Source: Mantis religiosa (Eukaryota > Arthropoda > Insecta > Mantodea > Mantidae). Taken from it: DNA of 64,000 nt. The position numbers were made by a program, and so were the translations under genes. The DNA lies in contig CM060953.1 of NCBI GenBank assembly GCA_030765055.1, positions 14,235,153 through 14,299,152 on the forward strand, in the 5' to 3' direction. Below the pieces are notes generated by a model. The model had not been told where the DNA came from and did no database searches. It was given only the letters and a program-made list of their open reading frames with translations. Shown one piece after another: positions 1 through 10,585 of the stretch. The stretch's first letter is position 1, and each line of letters starts with the position of its first letter.

Positions 1-867
1 ACGGAGCTTGGTGAACGCGTCGAACACCTGGCGAGCCGCGTTAACATTCTGGAAGGAAAGGCCGATAGCAGCGTCAAGTCCCTGAACGCCGTGGTGGAGG
101 ACCTCGTCGGAAGGAGGTTGAAGGGTTTGAATGCCGACGCGCCGGGACGCGACACAACATCGGCGCGCGTCAAACCTACGAAATATGACGGCACGTCAAC
201 TTTCGAAGTCTTCCGCCGCCAATTCGACGCAGTGGCCAGGCGCAACAAATGGTCACCAGAAGAGGAGGCCACAAAGTTAATAGCCAACCTCCAGGAACGG
301 GCCGCGGAAGTCCTGAACGTGGTAGAGACAACGGCGGCACCCAAGGACATCTGAGAGGCCCTGGAGAATCGTTTTGGAAACCACCGCTTAGCCGCAAGGT
401 ACCGCAGCCAGCTAAAAGCAAGGTCACAGCAGCCGGGGGAGACGCTACAGGAGTTCGCCCTGGCAGTTGAACAACTGGCTAGCAAGGCCCTAGTCGACCT
501 CCCACAAGAGTTCGTATCCCGGGAAGCTGCCTACGTGTTCGTTGACGGGGTACGAGGCACGGAGATTCGTCAGCACCTAATGCTCGGCGATTATAAAACC
601 ATCCACGAGGCGGTAACAGCAGCATTAAGGATGGAGGCAGCCAAGGTAACAACTATCCCGACGTCGAGAACGAGGAGTGTCCGCAACAGCGGAGACAGAT
701 GACCAGCCGAAAGACGCCGGCGAAGACCTAGGGGCATGTGTTGGGGGTGTGGACAGCCCGGACACCTGCAGAGAGACTGCCCATACCAGGAAGAGCAGCC
801 GGAAAACGAAAAAGGGCCGACGTGGAGAGGGGCACCTCGGCGCCATCACCACTATCCCCTCGAGTGA
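1..867 (+). pseudogene. gag: gypsy G1 gag (capsid and zinc knuckle), disrupted
   Basis: Gag would form the particle and bind element RNA. Frame 1 is open from the window edge with a coiled-coil-like leader, then a capsid-type domain (FEVFRRQFDAVA near 200-240). It ends in a basic region with one CCHC knuckle, CWGCGQPGHLQRDC, at about 738-780. TGA at 352-354 replaces a tryptophan codon that is intact in G3 and G4, and a second TGA lies near 700. The protease frame overlaps the end of gag in the -1 frame. The start codon is off the window. Confidence 0.85.
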
Positions 868-1328
868 CACTGCGCGCCGTCAGCCGGCGTATTAATGACA
901 GTCTCATCGTGGACGGTTGGGTGAGAGGGAAGCCGTGCAACGTGCTGGTGGACATCGGGGCAGCCGTTACCATCATCAGACCTGACGTGGCGAAGGGTTT
1001 GCGGGCAAGGAAGCCGAGCCGACCATACCAACTTGTCATGGCGTCGGGCGACATCTTACCTGTGGAGAAGTAGGCCCTGCTGAAACTGACCTTGGGACGG
1101 AGTATCGTACGTCTGTGGGTGTTCGTCGCGAAGGTGGTTGAGGAGGTGATTCTGGGGCTGGATGCCCTCAGGAGCCACGAGGCGACGGTCGACGTCTTCA
1201 GGAAGGTCCTGCGGGTCAACGGAGAAGAGGTTGTACTCCGTCAACCTGAAGAGCGCCTTGGAATCTGCAGGGTCATCTTGAACGAAGACGTGGTTGTCCC
1301 CACGATGAGCGAGGAGGTGTTGACGTGA
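849..1328 (+). pseudogene. gypsy G1 aspartic protease, disrupted
   Basis: The -1 frame relative to gag encodes a retropepsin-like segment. The active-site region reads LVDIGAAVTII near 945-980. The expected D-T-G has become D-I-G here, while G2, G3 and G4 keep DTG. An in-frame TAG at 1071-1073 splits the domain; the C-terminal half (ILGLDALRS near 1150) continues in the same frame to 1328. It would have processed Gag-Pol. It is clearly inactive in this copy. Confidence 0.8.
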
Positions 1329-1352
1329 CTGGAAGGCCAGAGACCCAGGAAC

Positions 1353-2356
1353 ATGATGCTGGACCAGAAGACGCTTGTACATGGACTATGTGTAGCCATG
1401 GCATTGTTTCTGTGCCGAGAGGAGGTGCCAATGAAACTGCTACATCCAACGGACACCGATCACGACGTCCCGGCCGGGACGGAGTTGGGAACGTGCGAGC
1501 CCGTGGTGAGCGTAATCGACAAGACACAGGAGCCGGCAACACCTGGGGCCCCGGCTAGAAGGCGTACTGGAGAGGGCAGCCGACAACCTGACCGCAGAGC
1601 TGCTGGATAAAGTTCAACTGCGGAGACGATACCAGAACGTCTTTAGCCAAGTGACAGTTACTACGGCCACACGGACAAAGTGCTTCACCGCATCGACACC
1701 GGAGATGCCCGGCCTATTCGGCCACCACCTAGACGCGTTGCGCTGGCGAAGCAAGGGGCGGTACGAGACATGCTGGAAGACATGAGATCCAGGGGAGTGA
1801 TTGAGGAGTCTGACAGCCCTTGGTGTTCCCCTGTAGTTTTGGTGACGAAGAAGAACAGCGAGCTACGCTTCAGCGTAGATTACAGGAAGCTGATCGCTGT
1901 CACCCGGAAGGACTGTTTCCCCTTACCCCGGATTGACGACACCCTGGACACGCTATCTGGTGCACAGTGGTTCTCGACCCTGGACCTAAAGTCGGGCTAC
2001 TGGCAGGTGGCTCTAGACCTGAGAGACGAGGAGAAGACCGCATTCTCGACAGGCCAAGGGATTTGGCAGCTCACAGTTATGCCCTATGGCCTCTGCAACG
2101 CACCAGCTACCTTCCAACGCCTCATGGAGTCAGTGATTAGAGGACTGACTTACAACGCCTGCCTGCTATACCTGGACGACATCATCATCGTCGGTAAGAC
2201 CTTTGAAGACCATCTCGAGAATCTGAGAAACGTGCTACAGAGATTGCAGTCGACCAACTTGAAGCTGAACGTGAAGAAGTGCCAGCCCTTCCGCAATGAA
2301 GTGAACTACTTGGGCCACATTGTCTCAGCAACCGGAGTGGCCACAGACCCGTAGAA
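1353..2356 (+). pseudogene. pol: gypsy G1 reverse transcriptase domain
   Basis: The pol frame continues into a linker and then a gypsy-type reverse transcriptase (open 1680-2354). Visible motifs are VLVTKKNSELRFSVDYRKL, the fingers motif FSTLDLKSGYWQVAL with a catalytic Asp, MPYGLCNAPATFQRLM, and the catalytic box LLYLDDIIIV near 2166-2190. A TAG at 2352-2354 ends the open stretch at a site where G4 reads through. It would copy element RNA into DNA within the particle. G4 gives the closest comparison in the window. Confidence 0.9.
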
Positions 2357-3230
2357 GACACAGCCTGAGAGATATTGGCCTCGCCCAAAGGATAAGAAAC
2401 ATTTGTGCAGTTTCCTGGGGCTGTGCACTTATTACCAACGCTTCGCAAAGGGGTACTCGAACATCGCCAAACCCCTCACCCGCCTGAAAGAGGAACACCG
2501 ACCTTATGTTTGGACGGAGGACTCCGAAGACGCTTTCCAGCACCTGAAGAAGACCCTGTGCAATTCTCCAATTTTGGGTTTCCCACAACCGGGTGGCGCC
2601 TTCATTGTGGACACCGACGCCAGCGACCATTGAATTGGAGGTGTCCTATCGCAGATCCAGGACGGCCATGATTTGGTGATAGCCCACTACGGCAAGACGC
2701 TGTCCAAGGCAGAGAAGAACTACTGCGTCACCGACGAGAGTTACTGGCGGTAGTAAAGACCTTGGAATACTTCCACAAGTACCTGCACGGTCAGTCATTC
2801 CACCTGAGGACTGACCATTCCGCCCTAACATGGCTATTGAGCTTTAAGAAACTGGAAGGCCAGACAGCACGTTGGTCCAGAGGCTGCAGGAGTAGGACTT
2901 CACCTCGGAACATCGTAGAGGGAGAGCCACTGTAACGCTGACGCCATGTCCCGAAGACCCTGTCCAGAAGAGTGCGGCCAGTTCACAAGGGTGGAAGAGA
3001 AGGAGCGTGCCGCAGCAGTCCGAGTAGTCACGGCAGTGTCTGCGGACGACTGGAATAGCGCAGGCCTGCGGAGGGAGCAGCTGGCGGAAGCTGACTTGGG
3101 GCACTCTTGAGGGAAGTGGAGGCAGGGACAAAACCAACCTGGGAGGCCATCGTACCGAGGAGCGCCACCTACAAGTCGTACTGTGTCCAATGGGACTCGT
3201 TGAAGACCAGAGAGGGCGTGCTGTTCCGGT
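2357..3230 (+). pseudogene. gypsy G1 RNase H domain, decayed
   Basis: The thumb/connection and RNase H domains follow RT. FIVDTDASDH near 2603-2630 carries the first catalytic Asp, and TGA at 2631-2633 follows it. LSKAEKNYCVT near 2700-2730 carries the catalytic Glu. An indel near 2735 then breaks the frame, although LRTDHSALTWLLSFK is still recognisable near 2806-2850. The copy stops abruptly at 3230 where the R1-like element begins; the reading resumes after 4631. Confidence 0.8.
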
Positions 3231-3346
3231 AAAAAAAAAAATAAAAAAAAATAAAAAAATAAAAAAAAATAAAAAAAAAATAAAAAAAATAAAAAAAAAA
3301 TAACCTCTGCACTCTATTACCCCGGCATCTAGAGTCTAAACCGGGG
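3231..3346 (-). repeat. 3' terminal hairpin and T-rich tail of R1-like element
   Basis: On the plus strand, A-rich runs separated by single T occupy 3231-3300. Next is a hairpin with stem CCCCGG (3320-3325) and CCGGGG (3341-3346) around a 15 nt loop. On the element's sense strand this is a GC stem-loop followed by a (T)nA tail. The insert at 33836-35235 ends the same way, which suggests a shared 3' recognition structure. Confidence 0.6.
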
Positions 3347-3618
3347 CACATGTGCTTTATTTTATCTTTCTTTTACATTTTGTGATTACATTATTTATCA
3401 TTTGTTGTTACAGAGAACCTTATATACTAGAAACTTAAACTTATAACTTATAACTACTTACAATTTTTTGGTTTATTTGTTTATTACAATTTTGCATGAA
3501 CATTGTGATACTGGTTCTAAAACATTTTTGATATGGTTTAGACTTAAACTTAGACAAAACTTATGTGATTATGTACTTAAAGCTAGGATACAAGTTGAAT
3601 TTATTTACATATATACAG

Positions 3619-4545
3619 TCACAATTGGTAGTTTCTACTATTTCTGGTGGTCCAGAAGTACTTCCTCCTGGAGAGCGGTTGGGTCCTCAGGGGCTGTGGT
3701 CTTCGGATGGGTACTGCGATGGCTGGTGCTGCTAGTCGGGTTGAACGCCTGGTTGGTCTGTCTGTTTCCTGAGTTGGATTGGGTCTCGGTCTGGTTCTTG
3801 GAATTGTAATGGCTCGGCGTGAGATATCGTCTGTTATTTTGCATAGAATTTTTGTGTCATGTCTGTTTCTGAGGATTGCTGCTACGGTTTTGTCAGTTAG
3901 TTTCTGTCTTCCTTCATCTACTATGTCGGTGTATTTGACGCACTTGAAAACAGCGTGCTCGGGAGTGTCTTTGGTGTAGCATATGTCACAGTCTTCGGTT
4001 GTGAGTCGGTTTATCTTGTGGAGATATGTATTGAATGGTCCATGTCCCGTGATGAAGTGTAGCAGTCCTAGAGTGGGATTTAGATGTTTCTGTCTAAGTC
4101 GTTCGTTTATCTTAGGAAAGAGGTCGTGAGTTCTTTTTCCGCATTTCTCTTGATCCCAGGCTCTTTGCCATTCCTCGAGTAAGGTGATCTTTATGTCTCT
4201 CTTGGTGAGGGATCTTTTTCCAAGGATTTGTTCTACCCTGTCTTGTCTGTCTTTCTTTAACCAGAATTCGGCTCCCCGTTTCCTCACTAGTAGATCTAGC
4301 GGCCATATGCCTGTGGCGACTAGCAGGGCCATTGTTGGTGATGTGTTTGCAGCTCCTGTAAACCGAAGGAGAACTTTTCTTTGCGTCCTTCTTAAGGCTC
4401 TAATGACCGTTTTTTCCTTTGCTTTGTGGGCCCAGATGCCCGCTCCGTAGCATATGATACTGGCTAGTATGCTTGTGTGGTAGATTCTGACACTGGTGAT
4501 GGGAATCCTGAATCTCGTGGTGCCTATGGTCGCTAGTTTCATCAT
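3619..4545 (-). pseudogene. R1-like ORF2 C-terminal region (5' truncated)
   Basis: A 308-codon stretch is open with no stop. It starts inside the RT thumb region (IICYGAGIWAHK, then RALRRTQRKVLLRFTGA), followed by the R1/LOA-style segment HFITGHGPFNTYLHKI. A C-terminal CCHC-like finger, CDICYTKDTPEHAVFKC, lies near 3935-3985, and a basic, Pro/Thr/Arg-rich tail closes the ORF. In this clade the region follows endonuclease and RT and binds nucleic acid. The endonuclease and RT catalytic core are missing. The clean frame suggests a younger insertion than its G1 host. Confidence 0.8.
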
Positions 4546-4631
4546 GATTTTCTCTGCCTTTTTTGAGGTGTAGTCTAAATGAGTGGTGAAGTTCTGCCTT
4601 TGGTCTAGTTGGATTCCTAAGTATGATCATT

Positions 4632-5567
4632 ATCCGATGGGAAGACGTAGAGAGAACAGTTGGTACTTCCCCGAAGTAAGGTCCCGGAAGTCTTGGAGGA
4701 AGTGCACGCCGGTACTTCAGGAGGACACCTGGGAGCGAACAAGTCGATTAACAATCTACGGCAGCGCTACTACTGGCTGAGGCTCCGAGCAGTCGCTGAG
4801 AGATGGTGCCGTCAGTGTCACGTGTGCGCGGTGAGTCGCGGCCCCCAGACTAGGAGCCAGGGTCGCATGAAGCAGTACAACGTCAGAGCGGCATTCGAAC
4901 GGATCGCCGTTGACATTGCTGGACAGTTCCCAGTATCCAACCGAGGCAACAAGTACCTGATGGTGGTCGTGGACTACTTCACTAAGTGGCCGGAGGTGTA
5001 TTCCATCCCGAAACAAGAGGCAGGGCCAATCACAGACTGCCTCGTGGAGTAAATGTTCTGCCGATTTGGGGGCCCGTTAGAGCTGCACAGTAACCAAGGC
5101 AACAATTTTGAGTGGAACCTGATGAAGGAGGCACTAGAGAGACTTGGGGTTAACAAGACCCGCACAACACCTCTACATCCCCAGTCGGATAGCATGGTCG
5201 GGAGGAACACTTGAGGAAGGTCGTGGCCAGCCATCAGCGAGACTGGGACTTCAAGGTGCCACTGTTCTTTCTGGCTTACCGCTCGGCAACACACGACACA
5301 ACTGGGATGACGCCAGCCAGCTTAATGTTCGGCCGAGAGTTACGTCTCCCTTGTGACCTGGTTTTTGGAAGCCCTCCGGAAGCGAAACAGCCAGCGACCG
5401 AGCATGTGGAGAAACTTAAGGAGCCATGGCAAAGACCGTACCGTGTAGTGAAGAGGATTAACGACATTGTCAACCGCATCCAGAGGGGGCCCCGAGGAAA
5501 AATGTTGGTGGTACACCTGGATCGCCTGGCACGCTACGATGGTGCTGTTCGGGACGACCTGCCTTGA
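4632..5567 (+). pseudogene. gypsy G1 integrase, disrupted
   Basis: The zinc-binding part is recognisable (VHAGTSGGHLGANK near 4700, then CRQCHVCA near 4810-4835). The core starts with FERIAVDIAGQFP (first Asp, near 4912). The second catalytic Asp is replaced in LELHSNQGNNFE (near 5080), and the catalytic Glu is replaced by Gly in SDSMVGRN (near 5190). A TAA at about 5050 and frame changes near 5200 also break it. The C-terminal region ends with MLVVHLDRLARYDG before 5567. The LTR follows 11 bp later. Confidence 0.85.
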
Positions 5568-5578
5568 GGAGGGATCAG

Positions 5579-5945
5579 TGTTACCCAATCGGCAAACTCT
5601 ACGGTACCGATCAATAAATGCCGGGGAAGGCCAGTGGAGGGAGGGGAAACCAAAGGGATGGCTGAATCTCCGTTTCCGCCTCCTCCTGCCGCCTGAAAGA
5701 ACGCGAAACATCGAAAATGTTTTCTCCCTCCACGGAAAAGAATTTTCTAGACCGACAATTAGTTGAGTTTAGTTAGTGGCGAGTAGCGTGAGGAGCGCTC
5801 GGTGTACGTGGACAGACGAACTGGTGAATAGTAATTCTGTTCATTACGTAATTCTATGTAATAGGCAAGTGTTCATATTGTAATTCGGTGGAAATAAGGA
5901 ACATTTTGAGTGGTGCAATTGGACTTTTTATTTCACGAAGCCACA
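5579..5945 (+). repeat. 3' LTR of G1 (subfamily L1), 367 bp
   Basis: It starts TGTTACCC after a purine-rich tract (5566-5578) and ends CCACA. The 3' half matches the R-U5 of the other LTRs; the 5' half (U3) matches the LTRs at 13375 and 21374 only. The next bases, ATATTGAA, are the mB target sequence, the same site used by those two LTRs. Confidence 0.85.
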
Positions 5946-6063
5946 ATATTGAATTGTGAGAAATTAATCGTCAATGTAGTTTTAAAACTATCTAAATTGG
6001 ATTCAATTTTCTTGGCAATTAAAAGAAAAAAAATAGGAGGCATTACTTTTTGAACTACCCTCG
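5946..6063 (+). mobile_element. 3' end of mariner mB, cut by G1 insertion
   Basis: This matches the last ~120 bp of the mB copies, from the stop-codon region through the 3' UTR to the terminal repeat (GCATTACTTTTTGAACTACC). The 5' part of this mB copy lies beyond G1 and off the window. Confidence 0.8.
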
Positions 6064-6816
6064 TAAATCCTCCACATAGCGGAAGGATGAAGCATTGCGA
6101 AAGAACTTCACTGGGCATCAGTTTGAGGTATTGTGCTACTAACTACAAAAGTCCCCATTCAACTTCGAAAACAGACCATCAACTTAAAATATATCACCAC
6201 GGGATAAAATTAAACCCATACTTCGAGGAGGCGAAAAGTGTTTAAATATACTGACTTTAGAAGACTTCCATTCGCACACCGAATTATTTGTTCATTCGTT
6301 GTCCGTTCTTTATTCATTCTAGCTATCCTTTGTTTTACATAGCAAAAGAGAGTTAAGTCCAAAGCAAATATAATGAACAATATCACAATGTATTATAAAA
6401 CATAGTAAGTAAATAAGAATATTCTTTTCTAGGTCGACATGTAGCAGGCAGCGCCATCTCTGAGTCTATACCGGACATAAGGAAAAATTCGGGTAAACTA
6501 ACAGCACAGACCTTACACTTATCTTTATACACTTTCAACATATATTCCAGAAGTAATTGAATCCTCTATGCGATTTGATTGTTGTTGTACGTTTACTGCC
6601 AACATTAAAAACTGAACCTACTTGGGATTTGTGGCACATTTCATATGAGAAAGGACCGAATTACGGCTTTATGAGATTAATACCTCAGAAGGGGCGACAG
6701 CCTCTTTCAGTACATAATATTTAAACCTATTTTGTTTTTCAAAATTGGTGTTTTCGTACATTTCGTTCCATATCTCGTTCATTGATTACATTTGGTTTAT
6801 TCTTTACCACGTTTTA
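6064..6816 (+). repeat. Linker of the ~4.5 kb amplified unit (copy 1)
   Basis: Non-coding, AT-rich sequence found between mB and mA in every unit copy (also at 13884, 25309, 30359, and partly at 10586, 18488, 29846). It contains the motif GGCAGCGCCATCTCTGAGTC and a site TACATAATAT where L2 gypsy elements are inserted in two other copies. I see no gene in it. Confidence 0.75.
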
Positions 6817-8093
6817 CGAGCGCTGGTCATTAAAGAATAATCGTAAATTTTTACGGTCAAATTTTTCGCACTAAATTCAATCTTATTATATTCCGTTAGC
6901 TTAATGTGAAACAAACACGCCGTAGTAGTTTCATTGTTCCCGCCTGTGAGGACCAGGCTAGTTCAGATATGTTCAGTATCACCTACCGCTGTAATGGAGG
7001 TAACACGCGAGGAACAATATACGGCTTTGAAATTCTGCTGTCGTCTCAACAAATCTTCAGTTGAGGCCTATACAATGTTACAGGAGGTCTATGGAGAGTC
7101 TGTTCTTTCCTACAGCACAGCTCAAAGGTGGTTTAAAGTGTTAAAAGAGGGGAGACAATCAATTTCAAACGAAGGTGGACCCGGTGCTCTTACGGAACAA
7201 AACATCAACACTGCTGGTGCCATCGTGAGAGAGAGAATCGACGAATTACCCAGATCACTTTCTGAAATACTGGACATTTCATTGGGTGCCACCCACACGT
7301 TGGTGATAGAAACATTACACATAACACGTGTTTGTGTGCGATGAGTTCCAAGACTGTTGATTCCTGAACAAAAGGACATTCTCATGCAGATCTGCATGCA
7401 GTTAAGTTGATGTTAAATGAAGATCCGGAGTTTCTTTCAAACGTTATCACTGCTGATGAAACTTGGCTACATCTTTTTGATCCTGAGAGCAAACACCAAA
7501 GCTCAGTGTGGAAATCGCCTTCATCACCAGCCCCCCAAAAAATCGAAAGTGGTTGCTTCTGCTGGGAAAGTTATGGTCATCTCATTCTTTGATATTCATG
7601 GAATGGTTTATCAGCATGTTGTACCAGCACACACATCAGTAACTGGACAATACTACAGGGACATCCTAAAAACATTGCATGTCCATATCAGGCGCAAAAG
7701 ACCACATTTCCGTGATGCAGGCTGGATGCTGCACCACGATAATGCGCGGCCTTATATTGCCAATGTTGTTGCTGAATATCTTGAAAAAGTCGACGTGAAG
7801 TGCATCCACTACCCTCCCGGATATAGCCCGTGTGAAAATTTTCTATTCCCTATCTAGAAGAAACGCCTTCGTGGGAGGTATTATCCATCATCTGCAGTAG
7901 TGGTGAAGGCTGCGCAGGCAATTTTGACGAATCTCTCAAAAACAGTTTCCAGCATGTCTTTGAAGACTGACAGAAACGCTGGGACAAGTACATCGCATTC
8001 AGGGGAGACTATTTTGGGAAGGTCCATCAAAATTATGAGAATGATTAAAGGTACGTTGTCAAAAACAATTGTGAACGGTCTTTATTGAAAACG
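6817..8093 (+). mobile_element. Mariner mA, copy 1
   Basis: About 1.28 kb between TA dinucleotides (6815-6816 and 8094-8095). The left terminal repeat is related to CGAGGGCTGTTCATCAAAG as seen in other copies, and the right end is diverged. It carries one transposase gene. Copies lie at 14654, 26037, 31058 (truncated) and, inverted, at 49419. Confidence 0.85.
6994..8088 (+). pseudogene. mariner mA transposase, copy 1, broken
   Basis: A mariner D34D transposase that would cut and paste the element at TA. The N-terminal DNA-binding part (MEVTREEQYTALKFC, SYSTAQRWFK) and the linker region are readable. The first catalytic Asp lies in ITADETWLH near 7447-7475 and the second in HHDNARP near 7735-7755. 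The site of the third (SPCENFLFP, near 7830) has lost its Asp. Stops occur at 7342 and 7410, frames change several times, and TAG at 7855-7857 replaces a Leu codon that is intact at 49419-50744. The TAG is shared with copies 2 and 3. Confidence 0.85.
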
Positions 8094-9298
8094 TATTTAC
8101 TTATCTTATTATTTAAAAAAATTAGAGTTTCCGTAAATTTCGTTCGTGATCCCCTAACACTGCTACAGTCTTGTGAAGGCTGTATCCCCGACATCCCACA
8201 ATCACTATCACCAATAATAAACAGGCAGCCCTAGAAAACGCTTCTCTTCACTTATAAATGAACACCTTTAAAAAATAAACACACGTGCTAGTTTGCCTAT
8301 TTGAAACAAGTGAATGTGTATCCTCATTGCCCGGGCTGGTTAACTAATGACTTGATTCCGATACTTAGGAGGGTAAGAGGCCTGAGGTCCATAACAATAT
8401 TTGAAACCTTGCTGTTATAGGTTCATCCACCACTCGCAGAGAAGTTGTGACATGCGAAATTGTTTGGCGAAAACTCTCCATGTACCTTTCTGATTTACCG
8501 ACCTTTATTATCTCTGTATCTGCAATATTCTTTTTATCTATTTGATGTAGTTTCATTTGTTCGTGGTATTGTGCTCCGGAGATTTATGGACATCAATATA
8601 ACATTAACTAAATATAAAGAAATACAGATGTCATCCAGTTTACTACGCCGTACAAAAATAACCATATAGCACACTTTACATCTTAAGAATGATTTGTTTG
8701 CAGAATAGCCAACATAAATGTCCCTAAAGCCAGTCGCCACTGCTGTCAGTTTTCCCATCCAACTTCATAAATTGTTCATGGTTCCTAATCTTTGCTATTT
8801 GCCATTGGTGGATTCAAATACCAAAATAATAGATCCTGTTCTATTAGCACTAAACACATATCTGAAGGCAGCAGCAACCGAGGTGTTGGCGGCTGAGGTA
8901 CAGCCCGAGGAGAGTCAGACATGTACCTGTTCTGAACAGGGCATAACCATGTAGTGACAGATGTGGGAGTTGCAAGATGACGAGGGAGAGAATTAGTTTG
9001 GGGTAAGAAGGGAGGTAGCTAGCTGCTCCCCAACGGCAGAAAATTCGGGCGTAACAGTCGCGTAAATAGGAAACGATGGATGCAAGAAATGGTATCCCAG
9101 GCAAAATCTTGGATGTGGAGAAGTTTAGTTCACGCTGTAAGAGGTGCCTTATAGTTACGGGAATGCACCAACCCATGTGGGGTAGCCGCTTTCACTTTCC
9201 TTAAGGTTCAATTGGACCATAATCCCCTAAGGACCGAACCACGGCGCTCTGACATATTGGCAAACCGTCGTAAAATTTGGTGGCCTAAAACTTAATTA
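8094..9298 (+). repeat. Spacer of the amplified unit between mA and mB (copy 1)
   Basis: 1.2 kb present at the same place in all three complete units (15963-17168 and 27332-28530) with similar length. I recognise nothing in it. One small open frame (8718-8954) is kept in all three copies. It could be part of an older element into which mA and mB inserted. Confidence 0.7.
8718..8954 (+). CDS. Small conserved open frame in spacer, function unknown
   Basis: A 78-codon frame starting MSLKPVATAVSFPIQ and ending CTCSEQGITM. Equivalent frames of the same length from the matching Met are open at 16588-16824 and 27950-28186, with a handful of substitutions and no indel. I do not recognise the product and see no signal peptide or catalytic motif. 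Retention may simply reflect recent amplification: the neighbouring transposases diverged with stops and shifts over the same history, but a 240 bp frame can stay open by chance. The coding call is weak. Confidence 0.2.
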   Translation: MSLKPVATAVSFPIQLHKLFMVPNLCYLPLVDSNTKIIDPVLLALNTYLKAAATEVLAAEVQPEESQTCTCSEQGITM

Positions 9299-10585
9299 CG
9301 AGGGCGGGTCAAAAAGTAATGTTATGTGAAAAGTTTGAATTTGGCGCCATTCCTCAAACCTTCTTCTCCAATCCCCTGCAGTAGTAACTTCCTAAGTCAA
9401 CAGGTGGCACCACTGCATCCTGCTGCAAAGTGGCTGACATCGACATTCGTATTAGACAGCGTTCTGTGATTGAATTTTTGACAGCGGAAGGTGAAACGCC
9501 AATTCGCATCACGAAAGGCTAAAAAATGTGTGTGGTGATGCAACGGTGTATGTCAACACTGTTAGACGATAGGTTCGTCGCTGTAACGAAGCTGAAGGGC
9601 AAACACCATTGGCAGATGAAAATCGAAGCGGCAGGCCGGTGACTGCAGTGACTCCATGCAACATTCAACGAGTTGATGACAGCACCCATGGTGATCGCCG
9701 GGTAACAACAGGTGAACTGTGTCGCATTACCTCCTTCAGTAAAGGCAGTGTGATGACGATTATTCAACAACTGGGTTACTCAAAAGTTTGTTCACGTTGG
9801 TTACCAAGAATGGTAACCGCCCAAAACAAAGAAACAAGGAAAACAATAGCCTCCGAACGCTTGCAGCGCTTTAATTTCGAGGGAGGGGAGTTTCTGCAGA
9901 AAATTGTTACTGGAGACGAAATGTGGGTTCATTTTTTTGAACCTGAATCAAAGCGGCTGTCAATGGAATGGCATCACACAACGTCACCGAAGAAATAAAA
10001 ATTTAAAACGCAACTGTTGTCAGGGAAAGTTATGGCGACAGTGTTTTGGGATGGAGAGGGTGTAGTTATGATTGATTGTTTGGAGCAGGGATGCACAATA
10101 AATTCTGTCCAATACGCCAGAACTCTCAGAAGGCTGAAAGCACGTCTTCGCCGAATTCACCCAACAGAAACTATGACGGATGTTCTTGTTTAGCATGACA
10201 ATGCAAGACCACACACCAGCCGTTACACCACTACAGAAATTGAGAAATTGGGATGGCAAGTCTTACAGCCCTGACCTGGCACCATCAGACTTCCATCTGT
10301 TCCGGCCACTAAAGGAAGCCCATCGTGGGATTCATTTTGAAGATGAGGAGGCTGTGAAAACGTCCGTGCGTCAACGGCTTAGGAAACAAGACCGTGTGTT
10401 TTACCACACTGGAATACATGCCCTAGTTAAAAGGTGGACCAAAACTGTGGAAAAGAAAATTACATTGAATAGTGACAAATTAATCGTCAATGTTGTAGTA
10501 TTCAAGCTATGTATATTGGATTCAATTTTCTTGGCAATTAAAAGAGAGAAAAAAATAGGATGCATTACTTTTTTACTCACCGTCG
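9299..10585 (+). mobile_element. Mariner mB, copy 1
   Basis: About 1.29 kb with terminal repeats of the form GGGCGGGTCAAAAAGTAATG on the left and its diverged inverse (GCATTACTTTTTTACTCACC) on the right, after TA at 9297-9298. Other copies are at 17169 and 28531, with fragments at 5946, 13213-13883 and 21224. Confidence 0.85.
9430..10472 (+). pseudogene. mariner mB transposase, copy 1, broken
   Basis: Transposase of a second mariner family. The start codon seen in copies 2 and 3 is GTG here. Readable parts are the N-terminal helix-turn-helix (DIDIRIRQRSVIEFLTAEGE), then RITSFSKGSVMTIIQQLGYS, the first catalytic Asp in KIVTGDEMWVHFF near 9900, a degraded second site near 10195 (frame shifted), and the third in SPDLAPSDFHLF near 10265-10300. 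All three copies share a frame break between the second and third Asp (near 10255), so they descend from one inactive copy. The stop is TAG at 10470. Confidence 0.85.

Larger units (their letters stand above)
3231..4631 (-). mobile_element. 5'-truncated R1-like non-LTR retrotransposon inserted in G1
   Basis: G1 coding sequence breaks at about 3230 and resumes at about 4632, so 1.4 kb is foreign. The insert reads on the minus strand: the C-terminal half of ORF2 (4545 to 3619), a ~270 bp 3' UTR, a GC hairpin at 3320-3346, then a T-rich tail at 3231-3300 (A-rich on the plus strand). I see no long target-site duplication, only about 4-6 similar bases (TCCGGT against TCCGAT). Placement in the R1 clade rests on the ORF motifs and is moderately sure. 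Confidence 0.8.
1..5945 (+). mobile_element. Ty3/gypsy LTR retrotransposon G1, decayed, left end outside window
   Basis: Gag, protease, reverse transcriptase, RNase H and integrase follow in the standard Ty3/gypsy order and end in an LTR. The 5' LTR lies beyond the left edge. Gag reads in frame 1 and pol in the -1 frame, as in many gypsy elements. The element is dead: stop codons occur in gag, protease and RNase H, and catalytic residues are lost in integrase. An R1-like element is inserted at 3231-4631. The LTR is followed directly by mariner mB sequence, so G1 had inserted into mB. Its gag is nearly identical to that of G3, whose LTR has a different U3. Confidence 0.9.

Noticed and set aside
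3231..4631. Long target-site duplication around the R1-like insert
   Set aside because: Only TCCGGT/TCCGAT are similar, which is too short and imperfect to claim.
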